A DNA stretch of 64,000 nucleotides, taken from the NCBI GenBank assembly GCA_023265025.1, contig JAHFUP010000008.1:43637-107636 (forward strand), written 5' to 3'. A program made the translations under genes and the position numbers. The stretch comes from Acidimicrobiia bacterium. GTDB taxonomy: Bacteria > Actinomycetota > Acidimicrobiia > Acidimicrobiales > AC-14. The notes below the pieces were generated by a model. The model saw only the letters and a program-made list of their open reading frames with translations, was not told the origin of the DNA and searched no databases. Below, one piece after another: positions 56,744 through 64,000 of the stretch (position 1 is its first letter; each line of letters starts with the position of its first letter).

Positions 56744-57323
56744 GGCCGGACCCCGGGAGCCGTAGCAGGGCGTTCAGGGCGGCGGCGGCCACCGCGCTGC
56801 CGCCCTTCTCGCCCACGTTGCTGATGGACGGCAGCCCGCTCGCCCGCAGCCGTGTCTTGGACTCGGCGGCGCCGACGAAGCCCACCGGTAGGCCGATCAC
56901 CAGCGCCGGCGAGAAGCGGCCGGCCTCGTGCAGGCGCACGACCTCCTCCAGCGCCGTCGGGGCGCAGCCGACCACGACCACCGCGCCTTCCGGGTGCGCT
57001 TCGGCGGCGAGGGCCATGCCGGCGGCGGACCTCGTGATGCCGGCCGTAGCGGCCGCCGGCAGGAAACACCGGGCGTCGAGGCCCGTGATGCCGTGGCGCA
57101 CCATCTCCACGTCGACCACGACGGGCGCCCCGCCGGCCAGTGCCGCCACGCCCGCCTCCGCCGCCGTCTCGTCGACCACCATGGTCGCCGCGTACTCCAG
57201 GTCGGCGCTGGCGTGGATCACCCGGGCCACGACGGCGGCGGCGTGCGGCCCGAAGGCCGACAGGTCGACCCGATCGGCGAGGATCCGGTAGCTCTCCGCC
57301 TCGATGGGGTGGACCGACGTCAC
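56736..57323 (-). CDS. cobH: precorrin-8X methylmutase
   Basis: HPIEAESYRILADRVD, RVIHASADLEYA, VGFVGAAESKTRL. Confidence 0.92.
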   Translation of the reverse strand: MTSVHPIEAESYRILADRVDLSAFGPHAAAVVARVIHASADLEYAATMVVDETAAEAGVAALAGGAPVVVDVEMVRHGITGLDARCFLPAAATAGITRSAAGMALAAEAHPEGAVVVVGCAPTALEEVVRLHEAGRFSPALVIGLPVGFVGAAESKTRLRASGLPSISNVGEKGGSAVAAAALNALLRLPGSGRG

Positions 57324-57496
57324 GCGTACACCTCCCGAATGGCGCCGGCGGGGCACACCTCGATGCAGGCCATGCACGTCGTGCATCGCTGGTCGATGAC
57401 CAAGGGCTGGCGGGGCGCGGCCACCAGCGCCCGCTCCGGGCAGGTCGTCAGGCAGGCCCCGCAGCCTGTGCACCGCAGGTCAATGGCAACGGTCAT
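57320..57496 (-). CDS. 2x[4Fe-4S] ferredoxin
   Basis: CTGCGACLTTCPERAL and CTTCMACIEVCPAGAI. Confidence 0.9.
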   Translation of the reverse strand: MTVAIDLRCTGCGACLTTCPERALVAAPRQPLVIDQRCTTCMACIEVCPAGAIREVYA

Positions 57497-59133
57497 CCGC
57501 CGTACCCCCGCGGCGTCACCATGCGGCCGCCGATGACCCGGGTGGCCGACGACCCGACGACGACGCACGTGGTCATGCCGATGGTCTCGGGGTCGACGTC
57601 GCCCAGCGTGGTCAGCCGGACCGACTGGCCGGGGCGGGTGGCGTCGGTGACCACCCCGACGGGAGTGGCCGGCGACCGGTGTTCCAGGAGGATGGTGCGG
57701 GCCGCGTCGAACTGCCAGGTGCGGCCCCGGCTGCGGGGGTTGTAGAGGGCGACGACGAGGTCGGCACCCGCCGCGGCCCGCAGGCGCGTCTCGATCGCCG
57801 CCCAGGGCGTGAGCAGGTCCGACAGGCTGATCACCACGTGATCATGGCCCAGCGGGGCCCCCAGGAGCGCACTCGCAGCCAGTGCGGCGGTGACGCCGGG
57901 GACGACGTCGACCTCCACGCCGGCGTCGCCGGCGACCTCCAGGGTGAGGGAAGCCATGGCGTAGACGCCGGCGTCGCCCGAGCAGACGACGGCCACCCGC
58001 CGGCCGGCGCCGGCCTCGGACACGGCCTGCTTGGCCCGGACGGTCTCGTCTCCGATGGGGCTGCGCACGACCTCCTGCGACGGGGTGAGGAGGTCGGCGC
58101 AGGCGTCGACGTAGGGCCCGTACCCGATCACCACCTCGGCCCGGCGGACGGCGGCTTCGGCGGCCGGCGTCCGGTGGGCGACGTGGCCGGGGCCGAGGCC
58201 GACCACGGACACCTGGCCCCGTGGGCCCCGCCGGCGGGCGACGGCGACGGTGGCGTGGGCCCCGGCCTGCTTGGTGACCACCAGCTTGGCGCCGGGGCCG
58301 GCGGCCAGGAGGGCGGCGGCCTCGGCCACGCTGGCCGTGCCGACCGCGGCGCGGACCACCTCGCTGGGTGTCGGGACGTCGACCTCAGCCAGCTGCTCCG
58401 CCGTGAACGCCCGGACCGGCAGGCCGAGGGCCACGATGGCATCGTCGCCGGCCCGGCGGTCGATGGTCGCCACCTCGGCGACCGACGCCCGGGCCAGGCC
58501 GGCGCCGGTTAGGGCGGCGGCGAGCAGGGGGCCGGCGGCATCGGCGGGCGCGCCGCTCGACGCTCCCACGCCGGCCACCAGCGACGGCGGGTGGAGGGCG
58601 ACCGTGCCGTCCGCCGGCGCCACCTCCCGGTCGGTCACGACGATGCGCTCCGGGCCGGCGCCGGCGGCGAAGGGCAGTGGCCACGGCACGCCGGCGTCGA
58701 CCAGGGGGCGGCGACCGTCGAGCATGGCCGCGGTCACGCCGCCCACGTCGCCGGCAGCCACGAAGCCGGGGAGCTGGTCGAGCGCCGGCACCCCGGTGGC
58801 GTCGGTGGCGGTGGTCACGACGGGCGTGGCCCCCAGGGCGGCGGCGACCGTGCGGGCCAGGGCGTTGGCGCCGCCGGCGTGCCCGCCGCAAAGGGCGACG
58901 GCGAACCGGCCGGCCTCGTCCACGCACACCACCGCGGGGTCGGTGGCCTTGTCGGCCAGCAGCGGGGCCACGATGCGGACCGCGGCGCCGGTGGCGAGGA
59001 ACAGCACGAAGGCGTCGACTCCGGGCCAGCGGGCGGGCACGAGCTCGGCCGCCTTCCCGTGGACGTGCTCGTACGGCAGCCGCGCCGCCAGCGCCCGCCC
59101 GGCCTCCGTCACCGACACCGCGAGGATCGTCAT
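57493..59133 (-). CDS. fused CbiG + precorrin-3B C17-methyltransferase (CobJ/CbiH)
   Basis: N-half CbiG (FVLFLATGAAVRIVAPLLADKATDPAVVCVDEAGRFAVALCGGHAGGAN); C-half methylase VVGLGPGHVAHRTPAAEAAV, VVCSGDAGVYAMASL, VALYNPRSRGRTWQ. Confidence 0.92.
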   Translation of the reverse strand: MTILAVSVTEAGRALAARLPYEHVHGKAAELVPARWPGVDAFVLFLATGAAVRIVAPLLADKATDPAVVCVDEAGRFAVALCGGHAGGANALARTVAAALGATPVVTTATDATGVPALDQLPGFVAAGDVGGVTAAMLDGRRPLVDAGVPWPLPFAAGAGPERIVVTDREVAPADGTVALHPPSLVAGVGASSGAPADAAGPLLAAALTGAGLARASVAEVATIDRRAGDDAIVALGLPVRAFTAEQLAEVDVPTPSEVVRAAVGTASVAEAAALLAAGPGAKLVVTKQAGAHATVAVARRRGPRGQVSVVGLGPGHVAHRTPAAEAAVRRAEVVIGYGPYVDACADLLTPSQEVVRSPIGDETVRAKQAVSEAGAGRRVAVVCSGDAGVYAMASLTLEVAGDAGVEVDVVPGVTAALAASALLGAPLGHDHVVISLSDLLTPWAAIETRLRAAAGADLVVALYNPRSRGRTWQFDAARTILLEHRSPATPVGVVTDATRPGQSVRLTTLGDVDPETIGMTTCVVVGSSATRVIGGRMVTPRGYGG

Positions 59134-60269
59134 TCCTCCGGCCCCCACGCCACGAACACCGGGTTCTCGGCGGCCAGCCGGACGCCGCCGTCGGGCAGCG
59201 CCCGTCCCCGGGCCACACCGACCTGCACGAGGTGGCCCAGGCGGGCCGCCGCCGGCGCGGCTCGGTCGAGGGCAGCGAAGGCGGCCACCACCCGGCCGCC
59301 CGGGGTGAGCCGGGCCAATACCGCGTCGAGCACGTCGATCCCCCCGCCCCCGACGAAGGCCCGGTCGGGGTCGGGCAGTGCCGCCAGCACCGCCGGCGCC
59401 TCGCCCTCGACCACCTCGACCCGCACGCCGTGGGCGGCGGCGTTGGCGCGGGCCCGCTCGGCCTGGTCGGCGTCCCGCTCGACCGCGATCACCCGCAGCC
59501 CGGGGCACAGCCGGGCGCACTCCACGGCCACGCTGCCGCTCCCGGTGCCGACGTCCCACAGCACGCCGGCCGGCGGGAGCCCGAGTTTGCCGAGGGCCAC
59601 CGCCCGCACCTCGGACTTGGTGATCATGCCGTCGCGGTGGGCGAAGGCGTGCTCGGGCAGGCCCCACGCCAACGCCGGCCCCGTGGCGATGTCGGCGTCG
59701 AGCAGGACCACCACCGAGAGGGGGTCCCAGGTGCCGCCGGCGAGGGCGGCGAGCTCGACCTCCGTCACCTGCTCGGCCGGCGTGCCCAGGCGGCTGCAGA
59801 CGGCCGCCCGCCGGTGCCGGGCGCCGAGGACCAGCAGTTCCTTGCCCAGCGCCTCAGGCGGCGAGTCGGGCGACGTCAGGACGGCGACTTTGGGGGCGGC
59901 CGCGGCCAGCCGGGCCGCAGCCCGCAGCGGGCGACCGTGGGCGGAGACGACGGTCACGTCGTCCCAGGGCAGGCCGAGGCGGGCGAAGGCGAGCGACACC
60001 GACGAGGGCGCCGGTCGCACGTCGAGCGCCTCCGGCCCGAAGCGGGCGGCCAGCGCCCGCACGATCCCGAAGAAGCCGGGGTCGCCCGACGCCAGCACGC
60101 ACACCCGCCCCCGCTCGGCGGCGATGCCGTCGAGGACCGGCTCCAGATCGCCGCCGATGACGAGGTGCCGGCCGGGCACGCCGTCGAGGTGCCGGCGCCC
60201 GCCGACGACCAGGTCGGCATCGACCGGCGTTCCGGGCATCCCGATCACCACGATCGGCAGCTCAGGCAC
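59130..60269 (-). CDS. cobL: precorrin-6Y C5,15-methyltransferase (fused CbiE-CbiT)
   Basis: VCVLASGDPGFFGIVRAL; CbiT SAM motif VLWDVGTGSGSVAVECARL. Confidence 0.92.
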   Translation of the reverse strand: MPELPIVVIGMPGTPVDADLVVGGRRHLDGVPGRHLVIGGDLEPVLDGIAAERGRVCVLASGDPGFFGIVRALAARFGPEALDVRPAPSSVSLAFARLGLPWDDVTVVSAHGRPLRAAARLAAAAPKVAVLTSPDSPPEALGKELLVLGARHRRAAVCSRLGTPAEQVTEVELAALAGGTWDPLSVVVLLDADIATGPALAWGLPEHAFAHRDGMITKSEVRAVALGKLGLPPAGVLWDVGTGSGSVAVECARLCPGLRVIAVERDADQAERARANAAAHGVRVEVVEGEAPAVLAALPDPDRAFVGGGGIDVLDAVLARLTPGGRVVAAFAALDRAAPAAARLGHLVQVGVARGRALPDGGVRLAAENPVFVAWGPEE

Positions 60270-61308
60270 GGGCCACCACCCGGTCGCCGTCGAAGTCGAC
60301 CATGACCACCTCGGTCTCGACTGCCCCGCCGGTGTGGGCCTGGCAGGCGGCCCGGGCCATGGCGCACATCCGCTGGAGGGGCGCGACGTCGCCGTGTGCA
60401 ATGCACGTCTCGAAGAAGTGGCGGGCGGTGGCCGTCTCGGTGGCGGCGGCGACGATGGCGGCCTGCGACCCGCTCTCCCGGGCCGCGGCGGCCAGCAGGT
60501 CGCCGTCGACTTGCGAGCGGTGGAAGTGGGTCATCATCACGCCGGCGGCCAGCTTGGTGATCTTGCCGGCCATAGCCACGAGCACGACGTGGCCGATGCC
60601 GTCGGTGGCCGCCCGCCGCAGGGCGGTGCCGGTGAAGTCGCCCACCTCGACGAAGCAGACCTCGGAAAGGTCGGGGTGCAGGCGCATGGCCGCCTTCTCG
60701 GAGCGGCTGCCGGTGGCCAGCACCACGACCGACTCGCCCTGGGCGGCGGCGACGTCGATCTGCTGGGTCACCGACGCCCGGTAGGCGGCGGTCGAGAACG
60801 GCCGGACGATGCCGGTGGTGCCGAGGATGGAGATGCCGCCGACGATGCCGAGGCGGGCGTTGGACGTGCGGGCGGCCATGTCCTCGCCGCCGGGCACCGA
60901 GAACGTGACGGCCAGGGGCGCGGCGGTCACCTCAGCGAGGGCGGCGGCGATCATCCGCCGGGGGACGGGGTTGATGGCCGGGGCGCCGACGGCCAGCCCG
61001 AGCCCCGGCTTGGTGACTGTCCCCACGCCGGCGCCGGCGACCAGCGACGCCGCGCCGGCCTCGACCACCTCGGCGGTCATGCGGGCCTTGTCGGTGCAGT
61101 CGGGGTCGTCGCCGGCGTCCTTCACCACGACGCAGCGGTTCGGCGCCTCGGCCTCCACGGCGAACGTCACCCGCCGGCCGCCGGGCAGTGCGACCTCGAC
61201 CTCCGCCGGCGGCGTGCCGGTGACCAGGCCGATCGTCGCCGCCTTGGTCGCCGCGGAGGCGCAGGTCCCGGTTGTCCAGCCCGTACGCAGCCCGCCCCGG
61301 CCCGTCAC
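60262..61308 (-). CDS. cbiD: cobalt-precorrin-5B C1-methyltransferase
   Basis: LRTGWTTGTCASAATKAA, NPVPRRMI, GIVGGISILGTTGIVRPFSTAAYRASV. Confidence 0.93.
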   Translation of the reverse strand: MTGRGGLRTGWTTGTCASAATKAATIGLVTGTPPAEVEVALPGGRRVTFAVEAEAPNRCVVVKDAGDDPDCTDKARMTAEVVEAGAASLVAGAGVGTVTKPGLGLAVGAPAINPVPRRMIAAALAEVTAAPLAVTFSVPGGEDMAARTSNARLGIVGGISILGTTGIVRPFSTAAYRASVTQQIDVAAAQGESVVVLATGSRSEKAAMRLHPDLSEVCFVEVGDFTGTALRRAATDGIGHVVLVAMAGKITKLAAGVMMTHFHRSQVDGDLLAAAARESGSQAAIVAAATETATARHFFETCIAHGDVAPLQRMCAMARAACQAHTGGAVETEVVMVDFDGDRVVARA

Positions 61309-62096
61309 GCCGGCCGCCCCGCCGTCGTCCCCGGCAGCGAGCGCCGGCGGAACATGTGGGCGAACCCGGGTGAGTAGAGGTGGCTGCGGCCGCCGGCGCC
61401 GGCCAGCGCCGGCCCCACCAGTACGAGCACCGTCGTTTTCACGCCCAGCTCGGCCATGTCGGCGGCCAGGCGCCCCACCGTCGTCATGACCACCTGCTCG
61501 TCGGGCCACGACGCCCGCACGACGATCGCGGCCGGCGTCGCCGGGTCGTACCCGCTGCCGGCGGCCAGCAGCTCGGCGGCCAGCTCGACGGGCCGGGCGG
61601 CGGACAGGAACACGGCCATCGTCGTCCCGTGGGCGGCGAAGGCGGCGACCGACTCACCGGCCGGCATCGACGCCGACGTCCGCCCCGCCAGCCGGGTGAA
61701 GACGACGCTCTGGGCCACGCCGGGCTGGGTCAGCTCGCGCCCGACCGCGGCCGACGCCGCGGCCAGCGAGCTCACGCCGGGCACGATCTCGAAGTCCCGC
61801 TCGTTCGCCACGCACCAGTCGATCTGCTCCCCGATCGCCCCGTAGATCGACGGGTCCCCGGAGTGCAGCCGTACGACAGAGGCCTCGGGGCCGGCAGCGG
61901 AGTACACGGCCAGCACGTCCTCGAGCGTCATGGTCGCCGAGTCGTGGATTGCCGCGTCCGGTCGGGCGTGGGCCAGGATCGCCTCGGGCACCAGCGACGA
62001 GGCCCACACCACCACGTCGGCTCCGGCCAGGCGGTCCCGCCCGCGAAGGGTGATGAGGTCGGGTGCGCCGGGGCCGGCGCCGACGAAGGAGATCAT
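61305..62096 (-). CDS. cobM: precorrin-4 C11-methyltransferase
   Basis: MISFVGAGPGAPDLITLRGRDRL, VVRLHSGDPSIYGAIGEQI, EIVPGVSSLAAASA. Confidence 0.93.
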   Translation of the reverse strand: MISFVGAGPGAPDLITLRGRDRLAGADVVVWASSLVPEAILAHARPDAAIHDSATMTLEDVLAVYSAAGPEASVVRLHSGDPSIYGAIGEQIDWCVANERDFEIVPGVSSLAAASAAVGRELTQPGVAQSVVFTRLAGRTSASMPAGESVAAFAAHGTTMAVFLSAARPVELAAELLAAGSGYDPATPAAIVVRASWPDEQVVMTTVGRLAADMAELGVKTTVLVLVGPALAGAGGRSHLYSPGFAHMFRRRSLPGTTAGRPA

Positions 62097-62791
62097 CCGG
62101 CCGGCGGCACGATCACGGTGGCCAGGTAGGCGGCCGGTCCCTCGGCGGCCTCGGCCACGGGCAGCACCCGCTCGCCGGGCAGGCCCAGCAACTCGCCCAT
62201 CACCGCCCCGTCGAGGCGGCCGGCGGCGGCCAGGCGCTTGGCCATCTCCGGCAGGTGGCGTCCGCCCTTGTAGACGACGACGGCCTGTGTGGGGTCGGTG
62301 AGGGCGGCGTCGAGGACGTCGGGGCCGTCGAGGGCGGTGACCAGCGCCAGCCGCTCGGCGTTCTGCAGCACGACCGTCCCTGATCGCGACGCCAGCTCCT
62401 GGAACGCCATGATCCCCGGCACCGTCTCGATGCGGGCGTCCGGCCGCAGCTCGCGGACCCGGGCCGCCACCGACGAGAAGGTGCTGTAGACGTTGGGGTC
62501 GCCGAGGGTCACGAAGGCCAGGCGCCGGCCGGCGTCCAGGCCGGCGACGACGGTGGCCGCCGCCGCATCGATCGACGCCGCCGCGTCGCCCATGTCGAAC
62601 GCCAGCCGCTCGATCCGCACACCCGGGCACGCCTGGCGGACGATGGACTCGGCCCGGCCCACGGCGTCGAGGGCCGACGAGGGTGCCAGCACCACGTCGG
62701 CGTCCCGGATCACCCGAGCGGCGCGCAAGGTGAGCAGCTCCGGGTCGCCGGGCCCGACGCCCACGCCGATGAGGGCACTGCCGGCGCTCAC
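62093..62791 (-). CDS. cobI: precorrin-2 C20-methyltransferase
   Basis: LIGVGVGPGDPELLTLRAARVI, FVTLGDPNVYSTFSSV, ETVPGIMAFQELA. Confidence 0.92.
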   Translation of the reverse strand: MSAGSALIGVGVGPGDPELLTLRAARVIRDADVVLAPSSALDAVGRAESIVRQACPGVRIERLAFDMGDAAASIDAAAATVVAGLDAGRRLAFVTLGDPNVYSTFSSVAARVRELRPDARIETVPGIMAFQELASRSGTVVLQNAERLALVTALDGPDVLDAALTDPTQAVVVYKGGRHLPEMAKRLAAAGRLDGAVMGELLGLPGERVLPVAEAAEGPAAYLATVIVPPAG

Positions 62792-62811
62792 AGCTACCTC
62801 GGGCTCGGGGA

Positions 62812-62925
62812 CACTCCTTCTGGCGGTCCGACCTCTGGCTCCCTCTCGGTCACAGTGGCGCTGGCCGCACCGGACTCACACCGGCTCGTCGACCCGACAG
62901 ACGGATGCGACTCTACTCGGCCCCG
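62812..62925 (-). ncRNA. cobalamin riboswitch (approximate bounds)
   Basis: Minus strand: GAGCCGGTGTGAGTCCGGTGCGGCCAGCGCCACTGTGACC...GAGCCAGAGGTCGGACCGCCA (GGTG.GAGTCC, GCCACTGTGA and B12-box elements), directly upstream of cobI. Confidence 0.88.
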
Positions 62926-62926
62926 C

Positions 62927-63340
62927 TCAGAGCTTCAGCTTGAGCATCGGGCTCTCGCGCTGGACCGGCTTGGCGGTCGACGGCGCGACCGGCATGAGCG
63001 TTACCCGGGCCCTGATCTCATCGGGGTTGGGGATGGCGTTCATGTCCTCGTTGAGGTCGAGGGCCCGGAACGACTTCTTGTGCTTCCGGGAGACGGTGTC
63101 CTTCGTGCCGGGCTTGACCGGCTTGTTGAACATCGGCGTCAGGAACTCCAGGATGTCGTCGCCCCCGGCCGCCGCCGGGTCGCCGGCGTGGGTGTCGTCG
63201 CCGATGAGGCGGCAGTCCTCCTCGTACGCCTGCTTGTTCTTGATGTCGGTCTTGCTGAACGTGATGTCGTAGGCGACGTCGGCGGTGGCCGTCTCGCCCT
63301 TGATCTTCACCGTGAGCTTGATTGCGCCGATCTTCGCCAT
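62927..63340 (-). CDS. hypothetical protein
   Basis: MAKIGAIKLTVKIKGETATADVAYDITFSKTDIKNKQAYEEDCRLIGDD. Confidence 0.55.
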   Translation of the reverse strand: MAKIGAIKLTVKIKGETATADVAYDITFSKTDIKNKQAYEEDCRLIGDDTHAGDPAAAGGDDILEFLTPMFNKPVKPGTKDTVSRKHKKSFRALDLNEDMNAIPNPDEIRARVTLMPVAPSTAKPVQRESPMLKLKL

Positions 63341-63429
63341 TGTCGCCTCCGCCTCGTGGCCGGCCTCGCGGATGGACCGGCAGCCTTTCGTCGAAATGTA
63401 GCGGGTGGCGTCGGTCATCCGCCGGTACG

Positions 63430-63885
63430 CTGCCCGGTCTGCGCAGACTCCTGGCCGTCCTCGTCCTGTGCGTGCTGCCGGCGTGCGGCGGCGGCGGCGG
63501 TGCGGTCGACGCCGGCGACGAGCCGGGCCCGGCCGGCACGGGCCACCCGTCGACCGCCCTCGTCGTGCTCGTTCGCTCCGGCGGGATTGCCGGCACGAAC
63601 GACCTTGTCTCGGTGGACGCGTCGGGCGTGGTCACGGTGCTCAGCAACCGCGCCGCCAGGCCGTCGACCCGCACGCTCACGCCCGCCGAGATTGCCGCCC
63701 TGCGCGCCGCGCTGGACCGCGCCGACGTCGCCGGCCTTCAGCGCAACTACCTCGACCGCCAGGCCGCCGATGCCTACCAGTACGATGTGACCTACCAGGG
63801 CGTCACGGTGACCGCCGACGAGGGCGTGCTGCCCGCCACGCTGCGCCCGGTCGTCGACATCCTCACCCGGCTCATTGCGCGCTAG
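63430..63885 (+). CDS. small lipoprotein; start uncertain
   Basis: LLAVLVLCVLPACGGGGG lipobox; LTPAEIAALRAALDRADVAGL. Confidence 0.55.
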   Translation: MPGLRRLLAVLVLCVLPACGGGGGAVDAGDEPGPAGTGHPSTALVVLVRSGGIAGTNDLVSVDASGVVTVLSNRAARPSTRTLTPAEIAALRAALDRADVAGLQRNYLDRQAADAYQYDVTYQGVTVTADEGVLPATLRPVVDILTRLIAR

Positions 63886-63892
63886 TCAACAT

Positions 63893-63912
63893 GGAACGGC
63901 CGGCTCCGTTCC
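63893..63912. terminator. stem-loop after lipoprotein gene
   Basis: GGAACGG-CCGGCT-CCGTTCC. Confidence 0.5.
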
Positions 63913-63974
63913 GCATCTGCGTGGATCATCCGCCACGCTGAGCGGGCAGAGCCAACATACGGAAGGAGCCAGCC

Positions 63975-64000
63975 GTGCCCATTTTCCACCCCGACACGAT
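63975..64000 (+). CDS. start of a further CDS, truncated by window end
   Basis: GAAGGAG RBS then GTGCCCATTTTCCACCCCGACAC. Confidence 0.4.

Overview
High-GC actinobacterial chromosome segment (Acidimicrobiia-like by general character; taxonomy is inferred). No rRNA, tRNA, CRISPR array or transposase was recognised. Left third: an OpuC/ProU-type osmoprotectant ABC transporter, dapD-dapE, a subtilase, then a conserved DNA-damage/dNTP block (lexA, a divergent LysM gene, nrdR and a class II B12-dependent ribonucleotide reductase). The reductase ORF carries three inteins: two with LAGLIDADG homing endonuclease motifs and one mini-intein. Next come an HTH/nucleotidyltransferase toxin-antitoxin-like pair, a P-loop ATPase with an apparent frameshift in its Walker A motif, and efeU/cupredoxin iron genes. 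Middle: metabolic and secreted-protein genes, two stand-alone NuoF-like paralogs, and an AfsR/SARP-type STAND regulator preceded by a putative SLOG/LSDAT-fold protein and divergent from a LAxTG-type surface protein. Right end: an unusual FtsH-like protease and a ten-gene cobalamin biosynthesis/cobalt transport operon headed by a cobalamin riboswitch. Two families of near-identical long palindromes recur between genes. Start codons were mostly chosen by eye; all functional names are from motif and sequence recognition without database searches.
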